Positions 1 to 8,261 of a stretch of DNA of 64,000 nt are shown in pieces. The position numbers and the translations under genes were made by a program. The notes under the pieces were generated by a model that saw only the letters and a list, made by a program, of their open reading frames with translations, had not been told where the DNA came from and searched no databases. Each line of letters opens with the position of its first letter. Position 1 is the stretch's first letter. The stretch is from the NCBI GenBank assembly GCA_018824405.1, contig JAHJGO010000027.1, positions 1 to 64,000 of the forward strand. The letters run 5' to 3'. This stretch comes from Gammaproteobacteria bacterium. GTDB lineage: Bacteria > Pseudomonadota > Gammaproteobacteria > Burkholderiales > Sulfuricellaceae.

Positions 1-143
1 TACGACTATCACCCACGAGGAGATCGCCATGATCATGTACCGCCTGAATCACCGCCCACGAAAACGACTCAACTGGAAAACCCCTCACGAGGTTTTTATG
101 CAATCATTTAACCGCGTTGCACTTCGTGCTTGAATCCGCCCCC
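1..143 (+). mobile_element. Right end of an IS30-family insertion sequence (left part outside window)
   Basis: The first 133 bases encode the end of an IS30-type transposase, and the transposase stop codon lies next to a run (cttgaatccgcccc) that resembles the terminal inverted repeat of IS30-family elements. The left end is outside the window, so the repeat cannot be matched and the exact boundary is approximate. The element lies directly upstream of the ABC transporter gene and could influence its transcription. Confidence 0.55.
2..133 (+). CDS. IS30-family transposase, C-terminal fragment
   Basis: Frame 2 is open from the window edge and reads TTITHEEIAMIMYRLNHRPR followed by KRLNWKTPHEVF and a TGA stop at 131-133. 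The RLN.RPRK.L.W.TP.E.F signature is the conserved C-terminal end of the DDE domain of IS30-family transposases, containing the final catalytic-helix region. Only about 43 residues are inside the window, so completeness cannot be judged. Confidence 0.8.
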   Translation, partial: TTITHEEIAMIMYRLNHRPRKRLNWKTPHEVFMQSFNRVALRA

Positions 144-166
144 TCTTCCAGCAAGGTAAAGCAAAG

Positions 167-196
167 TTGAGCAGAATTTGCACGGTATGAAATAAT
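167..196 (+). promoter_or_regulatory. Putative sigma70 promoter of the ABC transporter gene
   Basis: TTGAGC at 167-172 and AATAAT at 191-196 are separated by 18 nt, just upstream of the ABC transporter start. It lies immediately outside the IS30 end, so transcription does not need to come from the IS. Confidence 0.4.
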
Positions 197-207
197 GCCC
201 CTCCTGT

Positions 208-2055
208 ATGCTTTCGCTTGTCATGAAAGCCGTAAACCGAGACGCCAAAAACCCGATGTCCCAATTCGAGCACGACCATTCCAGCACCACGCCCCTGCCC
301 GGCCAGACCGATCTGCATTCGATCGGCCGCCTGTTTCCCTATCTGTGGGAATTTCGCGGGCGGGTATTGCTCGCGCTTGCCTTGCTGATCGGTGCCAAGC
401 TGGCATCGGTGATGGTGCCGCTGGTATTGAAGGAGATCATCGATGCGCTGGACAAGTCGCGCGCCGACCTGATCCTGCCTCTGGCGCTGATCATCACTTA
501 CGGCCTGCTGCGCTTTGCCAGCACCACATTTGCCGACCTGCGCGACGTGGTGTTCGGCAAGGTGACGCAACGCGCCATGCGCCGGGTGAGCATGGCCGTG
601 TTCGAGCACTTGCATGCGCTGTCGCTGCGCTTTCACCTGGAGCGCCAGACCGGCGGCATCACCCGCGACATCGAGCGCGGCACCAAGGCCATTTCCAGCC
701 TGGTGGGGTTTTTACTATTCCGCATCACGCCCACCGTGCTGGAAATCCTGATGGTGGCGGTCATCCTGTTCGTCAAGCTGGACTGGGTGTTCGGGCTGAT
801 CACACTGGTGACGCTGGCGGCGTATATCGGTTTTACCATTACCATTACCGACTGGCGCACCCAGTTCGTACGCCGCGCCAATACGCTGGATTCCGACGCC
901 TATGGCCGCGCCATCGACAGCCTGCTGAACTACGAAACCGTCAAATACTTCGGCAACGAGCGCTACGAGGCCGCACGCTACGACGCGAGCCTGGCGGAAT
1001 GGGAACAGGTCGCCCTGCAATCCCAGCGCTCGCTCGGCATCCTGAATGCGGCACAGGCAGGCACCATCGCCATCGGCGTCACGCTGATGATATTGCGTGC
1101 AGCCAACGGCGTGGTGGAAGGCACGCTCACGCTGGGCGATCTGGTCATGGTCAACGCCTTCTTGCTGCAGATGTTCCAGCCTTTAAGCTTTCTCGGCGTG
1201 ATGTACCGCCAGATCAAGCAGTCCCTGACCGACGTGGAACGCATGTTTACCCTGTTGCACCGTCCCAGGGAAATCAAAGACGCGCCGGATGCGCGCCCGC
1301 TGGCCGTGCATGGCGGTGAGGTGAAATTCGAGCACGTCGGCTTCGCCTACAATGCCGACCGCCCGATTCTGCATGATGTCAGTTTCACCGTCCCGGCCGG
1401 CAAGACCGTGGCCGCTGTTGGCGCGAGCGGTGCCGGAAAATCCACCCTGGCACGCCTGCTGTTCCGTTTTTATGACGTGAATGAGGGCGCCATACGGATC
1501 GACGGCCAGGACATTCGCCACATCGGCCAGGACAGCCTGCGCGCAGTCATCGGCGTAGTGCCGCAGGACACCGTGCTGTTCAACGACAGCATTTACTACA
1601 ACATCGCTTATGGCCGCCCTGAAGCCACGCGCGACGAAGTGATCGCTGCCGCTCGAGCCGCGCATATCCTGAGTTTTATCGAAAGCCTGCCGCAAGGCTG
1701 GGAGACTGTGGTTGGCGAGCGCGGCCTCAAGCTCTCCGGCGGAGAAAAGCAGCGTGTCGCCATCGCCCGCACCCTGCTGAAGAATCCGGTGATCCTGATT
1801 CTGGACGAAGCCACCTCCGCCCTCGACACCAAGACCGAAAAAGCCATCCAGGCCGAACTGCTGGAAATCGCCAGAAGCCGCACCAGCCTGATCATCGCGC
1901 ACCGGCTCTCCACCGTGGTCGAGGCCGACGAAATCCTGGTCATGGAAGGTGGTCGCATTGTCGAGCGCGGACGGCATCCGGAATTGCTGGCCAAAGCCGG
2001 TGTATACGCTCACATGTGGGCGCTGCAACAGCAGGCGGAAGAATCAGCGGAATAA
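208..2055 (+). CDS. Atm1/HMT1-type ABC exporter (fused permease and ATPase)
   Basis: A 615-residue half-transporter with an N-terminal six-helix ABC type-1 permease domain (about residues 45-330) and a C-terminal ATPase. Walker A GASGAGKS is near residue 404, the signature LSGGEKQ near 508 and Walker B VILILDEATSALD near 528. The EIIDAL, YFGNE and PLSFLG segments are typical of the Atm1/ABCB7/HMT1 group, which exports glutathione-linked compounds and supports metal or Fe-S homeostasis in mitochondria and bacteria. The protein should work as an inner-membrane homodimer. The start is uncertain: ATG codons at 208, 223 and 256 are in frame and none has a clear ribosome site. A glutathione S-transferase gene follows 4 bases after the stop, which fits a glutathione-linked role (inference). 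Confidence 0.9.
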   Translation: MLSLVMKAVNRDAKNPMSQFEHDHSSTTPLPGQTDLHSIGRLFPYLWEFRGRVLLALALLIGAKLASVMVPLVLKEIIDALDKSRADLILPLALIITYGLLRFASTTFADLRDVVFGKVTQRAMRRVSMAVFEHLHALSLRFHLERQTGGITRDIERGTKAISSLVGFLLFRITPTVLEILMVAVILFVKLDWVFGLITLVTLAAYIGFTITITDWRTQFVRRANTLDSDAYGRAIDSLLNYETVKYFGNERYEAARYDASLAEWEQVALQSQRSLGILNAAQAGTIAIGVTLMILRAANGVVEGTLTLGDLVMVNAFLLQMFQPLSFLGVMYRQIKQSLTDVERMFTLLHRPREIKDAPDARPLAVHGGEVKFEHVGFAYNADRPILHDVSFTVPAGKTVAAVGASGAGKSTLARLLFRFYDVNEGAIRIDGQDIRHIGQDSLRAVIGVVPQDTVLFNDSIYYNIAYGRPEATRDEVIAAARAAHILSFIESLPQGWETVVGERGLKLSGGEKQRVAIARTLLKNPVILILDEATSALDTKTEKAIQAELLEIARSRTSLIIAHRLSTVVEADEILVMEGGRIVERGRHPELLAKAGVYAHMWALQQQAEESAE

Positions 2056-2059
2056 ATCC

Positions 2060-2740
2060 ATGAGCATCATTGCGCCGGCCTTACCCGTTTTGTATTCCTT
2101 CCGACGCTGCCCCTATGCCATGCGCGCCCGCCTGGCACTGGCCGTGAGCGGTCAGACGGTGGAGCTGCGTGAAGTGGATCTGAAAGACAAGCCGGTTGAG
2201 ATGCTTCTAGCCTCGCCCAAGGGGAGCGTGCCCGTGCTGCTTACCACCGACGGCAAGGTGCTGGAGGAAAGTCTCGACATCATGCTCTGGGCGCTGGAGC
2301 GGCACGACCCGGCAGGCTGGCTGGCGCCGGAATCCGGCGGGCTGGAAGAGATGCTGGCGCTGATTGCCCAATGCGATAGCGATTTCAAACACCACCTGGA
2401 CCGTTACAAATATCCGCAGCGCTATCAAGACGTGGATGCATTAACGCACCGAAGTGCCGGCGCAACCTTTCTGCTTCTGCTCGATGCCCGGCTGAAGGCA
2501 CACACTTTTCTGTTTGGCAATCAACCCGCGCTGGCCGACATGGCAATCTCGCCCTTTGTACGGCAATTCGCAAAAACAGATGAGGACTGGTTCAATCAGC
2601 AGCCCTGGCCTGCACTGCGAGCCTGGCTGGAAAGCATCATCCGCTCGCCCAACTTCGCCCTTATCATGACCAAGCATGCAAAGTGGGCGCCCGGCGATGC
2701 ACGCATCTGCTTCCCGGATCCATCACAAATCACTGTTTAG
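2060..2740 (+). CDS. Glutathione S-transferase family protein
   Basis: A 226-residue protein with an N-terminal thioredoxin-fold GST domain (LYSFRRCPYAMRARLAL near residues 11-27, KGSVPVL near 55, LEESLDIM near 69) and an all-alpha C-terminal domain. The CPYA motif has the redox-active cysteine seen in the omega/beta-like bacterial GSTs, which often act as thiol transferases rather than classical conjugating enzymes. It starts 4 nt after the ABC exporter stop and is probably cotranscribed. The substrate is unknown. There is no clear intrinsic terminator between it and the convergent norF-like gene. Confidence 0.9.
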   Translation: MSIIAPALPVLYSFRRCPYAMRARLALAVSGQTVELREVDLKDKPVEMLLASPKGSVPVLLTTDGKVLEESLDIMLWALERHDPAGWLAPESGGLEEMLALIAQCDSDFKHHLDRYKYPQRYQDVDALTHRSAGATFLLLLDARLKAHTFLFGNQPALADMAISPFVRQFAKTDEDWFNQQPWPALRAWLESIIRSPNFALIMTKHAKWAPGDARICFPDPSQITV

Positions 2741-2835
2741 TATTTTCGGACAGGACAGGGAAACAGCATATTCATGGCTTCCCCCGTGTCTGGCACGGCT
2801 GCACCGCTCGCGCACGGCACGCATACCCAGCTCGT

Positions 2836-3120
2836 TTATAGCGTGGTGAGTTTTGCCAGCCAGTCACCGAACAGGGTTGTCAGCACGGTTACAGCGGGCA
2901 ACACATAGAAAAAGCCGCGCATCAGGTTACGCAGCGTGCGATTGGCGGTTTTCAGTTCCATGAAATGGTCGACCACCATCCTCCCCTTGAAAGCCATGGT
3001 CAGGGCGACAATGATGGTGACGGCCAGGCCGGGTTCGGCAGCCTCCCCAATCCAGGCACCACCCAGCGTCAGCGCCACCAGCAGGAGCCAGAGGCGGTCA
3101 AGCAGTTTTTCGTGTGACAT
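2836..3120 (-). CDS. NorF-like / cytochrome c oxidase subunit IV-type small membrane protein
   Basis: A 94-residue protein with three predicted transmembrane segments (around residues 8-25, 32-45 and 66-85) and a central MVVDHFMELK segment typical of the COX4_pro/NorF family. These small proteins accompany NorE or heme-copper oxidase subunit III. The gene lies 14 nt downstream of the norE-like gene on the same strand, so the two form an operon. No heme-copper catalytic subunit (norB or coxA) is within the window, so the partner must be encoded elsewhere. Confidence 0.75.
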   Translation of the reverse strand: MSHEKLLDRLWLLLVALTLGGAWIGEAAEPGLAVTIIVALTMAFKGRMVVDHFMELKTANRTLRNLMRGFFYVLPAVTVLTTLFGDWLAKLTTL

Positions 3121-3134
3121 CGCTCTCCCCTTCT

Positions 3135-3728
3135 TTAGTGCAGCACATACAGGAGTGGAAAAATCACAAGCCAGGCCAGGTCGGTGGCATGCCAGTAGGA
3201 GGCAAAGGCCTCCAGGCCATCATGGTCTGCAGGAGTATAGGCGCCGCTTCTGGCGCGCACCATCACCCACAGCAGCCCTATCATGCCCCATCCGACATGC
3301 ACGATATGGGTAAAGGTAAGGTAGTAATAGACGGTAAAAAAAAGATTCCTGCCGCCAGTGATGCCCTGGCTAAGATTCCACTGGAACTCCAGCGCCTTGA
3401 TCACCATGTAGCCGGATGCCGCCAGCAGGACCAGGAACAGCCAGCGCAAGCAGGCCTGCTGCCGGTTTTGCCGGATCGCATGCACGGCTTTGGCCACGAA
3501 ATAGCTGCCGGAGATCATCATCACGGTATTGAGCGTGCCGGCCAGGGTGCTCAACTGGGCAGGACCTGCCCGGAAAACCTCCGGATAATGGGCTCTGGCA
3601 ATGAAATACACGCCGAACAGCAGCGCGAATTCGGTCATTTCACTCAGTATGCCGGCCCAGATTCCCTTGTTTCCCGGAATGCGTCCTGCGACGGGCTCTG
3701 GCGGGGGCACTTCTGCAGTCAGTAACAC
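3135..3728 (-). CDS. NorE-like cytochrome c oxidase subunit III family protein
   Basis: A 197-residue polytopic membrane protein (about five helices) with the subunit III hallmarks IWAGILSEMTEFALLFGVYF near residue 23, the ALEFQW segment near 111 and FTHIVHVGWGMIGL followed by ASYWHATDLAWLVIFPLLY at the end. Its short length and single norF-like neighbour point to NorE, an accessory protein of nitric oxide reductase activity, rather than a true oxidase subunit. A GTG start at 3728 is preceded by GAGG about 10 nt upstream. It is divergent from rep, with 149 bp between the two. Confidence 0.8.
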   Translation of the reverse strand: MLLTAEVPPPEPVAGRIPGNKGIWAGILSEMTEFALLFGVYFIARAHYPEVFRAGPAQLSTLAGTLNTVMMISGSYFVAKAVHAIRQNRQQACLRWLFLVLLAASGYMVIKALEFQWNLSQGITGGRNLFFTVYYYLTFTHIVHVGWGMIGLLWVMVRARSGAYTPADHDGLEAFASYWHATDLAWLVIFPLLYVLH

Positions 3729-3824
3729 TATGAATCTGCCTCACGGAAGAAAATAAACAATCCAGACTGGTCACTGTAACAGGCTTTTGCGGGAGCCGGA
3801 ATGACAGAGCGGGAAGGGGAAATA

Positions 3825-3838
3825 TCCGCGCACGCGGA
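3825..3838. promoter_or_regulatory. Perfect palindrome in the norE-rep divergent region
   Basis: TCCGCG-CA-CGCGGA is a perfect 6-bp inverted repeat lying just upstream of a -10-like TAAAAT (3844-3849) before rep. It could be an operator; no regulator is implied by the neighbours. Confidence 0.25.
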
Positions 3839-3877
3839 CGTGATAAAATAGCCCCCCATTCAGGAGTAGCTCGTTGC

Positions 3878-5875
3878 ATGCTTTCCAAACTTAACTCCCC
3901 GCAGCGCGAGGCTGTCAAATATCTCGATGGCCCGCTGCTGGTACTGGCCGGTGCCGGCAGCGGAAAGACCCGCGTCATCACGCATAAAATCGTCTACCTG
4001 ATCGAAACTTGCGGCTTCAGCGCCAGCAATATTGCCGCCATCACTTTTACCAACAAGGCGGCTCGGGAGATGCAGGAACGCGTGGGGAAACTGCTGCAAG
4101 GCAAGTCGGCGCGCGGCCTGACTGTAACTACCTTTCACTCTCTCGGCCTGCACATCCTGCGCCAGGAAGCAAAGCACCTGGGATACAAGCCGCGCTTCTC
4201 TGTCCTCGATTCCTCGGATAGCGCTGGCATTCTCAACGACATCCTGAAAACCACTGACAAGAAGGAAATCCGCCGCGCCCAGTCTGTCATATCCAACTGG
4301 AAAAACGCCCAATTACCGCCCTTGCTGGCCGCACGACAGGCTGAAAATGAAGTCGAGCGCCAGTTGGCAGTTATCTATCAGGCTTACCAGGATACTCTGC
4401 AGGCCTATCAGGCGATGGATTTCGACGACCTGATCCGCCTGCCGGTCGAACTGTTCGAAAAGCACCCGGCAGTGCTGGAAAAATGGCGCGACAAGTTGCG
4501 CTACCTGCTTATCGACGAATACCAGGACACCAACACCTGCCAGTATCAACTGGTGAAGCAAATCGCCGGCAGCCGTGGCGCATTTACGGCGGTGGGTGAC
4601 GACGATCAGGCCATCTATGCCTGGCGCGGCGCCAATGTGGAAAATCTCAAAACCCTGCAGGACGACTACCCCAATCTGCAGGTGATCAAGCTGGAGCAGA
4701 ATTACCGCTCCACCGTGCGCATCCTGCGCGCTGCCAACACCCTGATCGCCAACAATCCCAAGCTGTTCGAAAAGAAGTTGTGGAGCGACCTGGGGCACGG
4801 CGACCCGATCCAGATCATGTCGGCAAAAGATGATGATCAGGAAGCAGAAAATGTCGTCATGCGCCTGCAGACCCACAAATTCCAGCATCGCACGCGCTTT
4901 GCCGATTACGCGATTCTCTACCGCGGCAACCACCAGGCACGCATTTTCGAGCAGTACCTGCGCAACGAAAAAATCCCCTACCTGCTTTCCGGCGGGCAAT
5001 CTTTCTTTGACCGTAGCGAAATCAAGGACATCATTGCCTACCTGCGCCTCCTGGCCAACAGCGACGACGATCCCGCCTTCATCCGCGCAGTGACCACGCC
5101 GAAGCGCGGCATCGGCACCAGCACGCTGGAAAAACTGGGCACTTACGCGGCCGAACGCCATGTCAGCCTGTTCGCAGCCGCTTTCGAGGCCGGCATGGAA
5201 CATCAGCTCGGGGCCAAGCAATATCATCCGCTGATGGAGTTCTGCAACTTCATCAACAGCTTGTCCTACCGCGCCGAACGCGAGAATTGCAGCACCATCA
5301 TGGCCGACCTGCTCAACGCCATCGGCTATGAGTCCTACCTCTTCGACCAGGAAGAAGCCCGCGCAGCGCAGAACAAATGGAATAACGTGCAGGAATTCAT
5401 CGGCTGGATCAGCAAGAAAGGCGAGGAAAACGGCAAGAGCGTGATCGAGCTGACCCAGACCATCGCCCTGATCAACATCCTCGACAGCCGCGAGGATCAG
5501 GATGTTGACGCAGTTCGCCTCTCAACCCTTCATGCAGCCAAAGGCCTGGAATATCCCCATGTGTTTCTGGTCGGCGTGGAAGAAGGCATCCTGCCGCACC
5601 GCGAAAGTGTCGACAACGGCCAGATCGAGGAAGAGCGACGCCTGATGTACGTCGGAATCACCCGCGCCCAGAAAGGCCTGACCCTGTCCCACTGCCACAA
5701 GCGCAAACGCGCCGGCGAATGGCAGGGCTGCGAACCCAGCCGTTTCATTGGGGAGTTGCATCAGGAAGATCTGCGTGGCGCAGGGTGTGGCCAGACCGAC
5801 CCGCAGGCACAGAAAGAAGAAGGCTCTGCCCGGATTGCCCAACTCAGAGCAATGCTGGCAAATGGTGGGAAATAA
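3878..5875 (+). CDS. rep: ATP-dependent DNA helicase Rep (UvrD/PcrA superfamily 1)
   Basis: A 665-residue SF1A helicase that unwinds DNA 3'->5' and helps restart stalled replication forks. Visible motifs are Q-motif and I near the start (LNSPQREAV, then GAGSGKTRV near residue 25), Ia TFTNKAAREM, II LLIDEYQDTN near 212, III GDDDQAIYAWRGA, IV QNYRS, V LSTLHAAKGLEYPHVFL and VI EERRLMYVGITRA. The length and the C-terminal layout fit Rep better than UvrD. AGGAG lies 11 nt before the ATG, a slightly long spacing. The gene ends in a strong bidirectional terminator. Confidence 0.95.
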   Translation: MLSKLNSPQREAVKYLDGPLLVLAGAGSGKTRVITHKIVYLIETCGFSASNIAAITFTNKAAREMQERVGKLLQGKSARGLTVTTFHSLGLHILRQEAKHLGYKPRFSVLDSSDSAGILNDILKTTDKKEIRRAQSVISNWKNAQLPPLLAARQAENEVERQLAVIYQAYQDTLQAYQAMDFDDLIRLPVELFEKHPAVLEKWRDKLRYLLIDEYQDTNTCQYQLVKQIAGSRGAFTAVGDDDQAIYAWRGANVENLKTLQDDYPNLQVIKLEQNYRSTVRILRAANTLIANNPKLFEKKLWSDLGHGDPIQIMSAKDDDQEAENVVMRLQTHKFQHRTRFADYAILYRGNHQARIFEQYLRNEKIPYLLSGGQSFFDRSEIKDIIAYLRLLANSDDDPAFIRAVTTPKRGIGTSTLEKLGTYAAERHVSLFAAAFEAGMEHQLGAKQYHPLMEFCNFINSLSYRAERENCSTIMADLLNAIGYESYLFDQEEARAAQNKWNNVQEFIGWISKKGEENGKSVIELTQTIALINILDSREDQDVDAVRLSTLHAAKGLEYPHVFLVGVEEGILPHRESVDNGQIEEERRLMYVGITRAQKGLTLSHCHKRKRAGEWQGCEPSRFIGELHQEDLRGAGCGQTDPQAQKEEGSARIAQLRAMLANGGK

Positions 5876-5906
5876 AAAAGCGCAGCATTTTACGCTGCGC
5901 TTTTTT
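5874..5906. terminator. Bidirectional rho-independent terminator between rep and cytochrome c5
   Basis: GCGCAGC (5880-5886) pairs with GCTGCGC (5894-5900) around a 7-nt loop, flanked by six A on the left and six T on the right. The symmetric A/T tracts allow it to serve both convergent genes. It overlaps the rep stop codon. Confidence 0.9.
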
Positions 5907-5923
5907 AAGGTTCTCTTAATAGT

Positions 5924-6418
5924 TTACGGGGCCGTAAACTTGGCGCCGCCGGAATTTGCCATGTATGCAACAGCACGAGCCAGTTCCGCATCAGACAGAT
6001 CAGCACCGCCACCACGGGGAGGCATGGCGCGGATGCCTTCTATAGCATGCTTCACCAATGTATCGTAGCCTTGTCCAATACGTTTTTCCCAGTCACCCTT
6101 GTTGCCCTGCTTGGGCGCATCCAGCGCGCCGGAAGTATGGCAGGCCGTGCACACAGCACTGAATACTTCCTCACCGCTTTTTTCCACCTTGGGGGCACTG
6201 GCATCCACTATGTGAACATCGCCCACCGGCTTGATGCGTTCGGCAACAGCCTCGGTCTGGACATCGTCAGTATCCTGGTTTACATGGGAAGCCTGGATTC
6301 CGAGCACCAGTTGAATAATCAGGAAAATTGCAATCAGCGGGGCAACCAGACCGCCAACAGTTGCAACGACAACCTGCATCGGGGTGGTTTTTGTCATCTT
6401 TTCGTGATGCTCGCTCAT
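5924..6418 (-). CDS. Cytochrome c5-family c-type cytochrome, membrane anchored
   Basis: A 164-residue protein with one N-terminal transmembrane helix (about residues 15-43, uncleaved anchor), a linker and a single class I heme c domain. The heme-binding motif CTACH is near residue 90, with the distal methionine in AMPPRGG near 129 and the C-terminal helix SDAELARAVAYM. These are the features of cytochrome c5, a periplasmic electron carrier to terminal oxidases. It converges on rep with a shared terminator. Upstream, 311 bp separate it from lpxC. Confidence 0.9.
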   Translation of the reverse strand: MSEHHEKMTKTTPMQVVVATVGGLVAPLIAIFLIIQLVLGIQASHVNQDTDDVQTEAVAERIKPVGDVHIVDASAPKVEKSGEEVFSAVCTACHTSGALDAPKQGNKGDWEKRIGQGYDTLVKHAIEGIRAMPPRGGGADLSDAELARAVAYMANSGGAKFTAP

Positions 6419-6729
6419 GAGTCAATCCTTAACCGGGAATTCAAAAGTAGCGAATTATAACGACAAAACGCATTGTTTGCATATTGAAGGTGTCGCTCAT
6501 AAATTACTTTTTGTTTGCATCCTGCCAATGTCAGTTTAAAATGTTTACCCTTTTGTTTTTAACCGCTGAATTCGGTATGAAAATTGCCAGATCACGGGCA
6601 AGGCACGAAGAACCGGCTGCAAAACGTATAATGAAATCCCTTAAAAAAACGCGCTAATCTATTGATGAATAAACGCTAAACCAATACAATACCATTGGAA
6701 TTAATATTGCTCGCACTGAGCGCAAAATC
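6419..6729. other. Non-coding region between cytochrome c5 and lpxC
   Basis: This 311-bp divergent region is AT-rich and carries no supported gene. It holds a perfect TATAAT at 6627-6632 directed towards lpxC and several AT tracts that could serve the cytochrome gene. No strong hairpin was seen. Confidence 0.5.
6627..6632 (+). promoter_or_regulatory. Putative -10 element (TATAAT) for lpxC
   Basis: A perfect TATAAT lies in the context AAAACGTATAATG, about 95 nt upstream of the lpxC start. No good -35 hexamer was found at the expected spacing, so the assignment is tentative. Confidence 0.4.
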
Positions 6730-7644
6730 ATGATTAAACAACGCACCTTAAAAAACGTTATCCGGGCGACCGGGATTGGCCTGCACACTGGCGAAAAGGT
6801 CTATCTGACCCTGCGTCCGGCCGCCCCGAACACCGGTATTGTGTTTCGCCGCGTTGATCTGCCAGAGCCTGTTGAAATCCAGGCCAAGCCGGAAAGCGTG
6901 GGAGACACACGCCTTTCGTCCACCCTGGAACAGAATGGCGCAAAAGTATCCACAGTGGAGCATTTGATGGCAGCCCTGGCCGGGCTCGGTATCGACAACA
7001 TCTATGTCGACCTGTCCGCTGCTGAAGTGCCGATCATGGACGGGTCCGCCTCGCCCTTCGTATTTCTGCTGCAATCGGCGGGTATCGAGGAACAGAATGC
7101 GGCCAAAAAATACATTCGCGTCAAAAAAACCGTCGAAGTCCATGAAGGAGACAAATGGGTCCGCTTTGAGCCCTATAACGGCTTCAAGATAAACTTCACC
7201 ATCGACTTTGATCATCCCGTGTTTGAAACGTCGAGCCAGTCAATTACGCTGGACCTGGCACAGGCGTCCTTCGTCAAGGAAATCTCCCGCGCGCGCACCT
7301 TCGGCTTCATGCAAGATGTTGAAACTCTGCGCACTCACGGCCTGGCGCTTGGGGGCAGCATGGACAATGCCATCGTGATGGATGAATACCGTGTGCTCAA
7401 CAACGACGGACTACGCTACGAAGACGAATTCGTCAAACATAAGGTGCTAGACGCCATCGGCGATCTCTACATTCTGGGCCACCCGCTGATCGGGGCCTTT
7501 ACCGCTTACAAATCCGGCCACGCACTCAACAACCGCCTGCTGCGCGCCCTGCTGGCAGATACCGAAGCGTGGGAATTCGCGTCTTTCGACCAGGCTGAAC
7601 ATGCGCCCAGTGCCTTGCTGAATTTTTACAACCAGCCCGCTTGA
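6730..7644 (+). CDS. lpxC: UDP-3-O-acyl-N-acetylglucosamine deacetylase
   Basis: A 304-residue zinc enzyme catalysing the committed step of lipid A synthesis, removal of the N-acetyl group in the cytoplasm. It starts [20 protein letters not shown] as in other LpxC proteins. The zinc ligands are visible: the histidine of TVEHLMAAL near residue 78, and histidine and aspartate of [11 protein letters not shown] near 237 and 241. The length matches the family (about 305). Its stop overlaps the TTG start of a small membrane protein gene. In many proteobacteria lpxC sits near ftsZ; here it precedes the dciA-M23-secA block, as in other betaproteobacteria. Confidence 0.97.
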   Translation: MIKQRTLKNVIRATGIGLHTGEKVYLTLRPAAPNTGIVFRRVDLPEPVEIQAKPESVGDTRLSSTLEQNGAKVSTVEHLMAALAGLGIDNIYVDLSAAEVPIMDGSASPFVFLLQSAGIEEQNAAKKYIRVKKTVEVHEGDKWVRFEPYNGFKINFTIDFDHPVFETSSQSITLDLAQASFVKEISRARTFGFMQDVETLRTHGLALGGSMDNAIVMDEYRVLNNDGLRYEDEFVKHKVLDAIGDLYILGHPLIGAFTAYKSGHALNNRLLRALLADTEAWEFASFDQAEHAPSALLNFYNQPA

Positions 7645-7835
7645 TCGTCCTCCGTCTCGTTATCTTTCTGGCACTGATCGGGATTTTCTCCTCCCTGATC
7701 CTCGCGCTGCTGCTGCGAGACCGGCGCTACTTTCGGTTGGCATGGCAAATTTTCAAGTTCTCAATCGTATTACTACTTGTTTTTGCCGCCCTGATCTTCA
7801 TGGGACGCGCCGTTCTCTACCGCATGCCGCTCTAG
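7641..7835 (+). CDS. Small conserved membrane protein of unknown function
   Basis: A 64-residue protein with two hydrophobic helices (about residues 3-24 and 40-60) joined by a basic loop, [12 protein letters not shown], that should face the cytoplasm. The TTG start overlaps the lpxC stop (TTGA), implying translational coupling. Its 3' end overlaps the 3' end of the convergent dciA gene by 63 nt, which is unusual. The function is not recognised. Position suggests envelope-related work, but that is only inference. Confidence 0.6.
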   Translation: MIVLRLVIFLALIGIFSSLILALLLRDRRYFRLAWQIFKFSIVLLLVFAALIFMGRAVLYRMPL

Positions 7836-8246
7836 CATCGCCTCAATCGCCTGCTTAAGCGGCGACGCCTCCAACTGATCGGCCAGTTGACCCAAACGGG
7901 TTGCGCCCGCAGAACCAAGGCGCAACGTCTTGGGCGGTCTTTCTTCAGGCAGGCGGAAGCCCGCTTGCACTCGCACCAGAATTGCAGTAACCTCTAGGCC
8001 CCTTTTTTGGAATTTTTCCAGCACAGTCGGTGCAAGCTGCCTAACCTTGGCTGCAATTGCGCCATTGTTTGCATACAACACTAAAATCCGGTCCTGTAAA
8101 CCACTTACCTTGCACATCTGAGCCAAAGGCGGCGGCGCGAGTTTCTCCCACAAACGCTGCAATTCGGTTAAGCGTGCGATACGTTCGGCCAAAGCAGCAA
8201 GGCCGGTCGTTGAAGTGAAATAGGACTGTAATTTGCGTACGCTCAT
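7773..8246 (-). CDS. dciA: DciA-like protein (DUF721), predicted replicative helicase loader
   Basis: A 157-residue protein starting MSVRKLQSYF. The central part (LAPPPLAQMCKVSGLQDRIL then LVLYANNGAIAAKVRQL) matches the DUF721 fold, a KH-like domain found in DciA, the ancestral bacterial loader or helper of the DnaB helicase. The C-terminal tail is disordered. An upstream in-frame start at 8327 exists, but it would extend into the opposite M23 gene. Only 15 nt separate this start codon from that of the divergent M23 peptidase gene, so the promoters must overlap coding sequence. Confidence 0.75.
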   Translation of the reverse strand: MSVRKLQSYFTSTTGLAALAERIARLTELQRLWEKLAPPPLAQMCKVSGLQDRILVLYANNGAIAAKVRQLAPTVLEKFQKRGLEVTAILVRVQAGFRLPEERPPKTLRLGSAGATRLGQLADQLEASPLKQAIEAMLERHAVENGASHEDQGGKNK

Positions 8247-8261
8247 GGAGGGTTTTGCCTC

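Noticed and set aside
195-1319. 374-codon plus frame overlapping the ABC exporter
   Set aside because: Arginine- and proline-rich shadow of the exporter frame; no domain visible.
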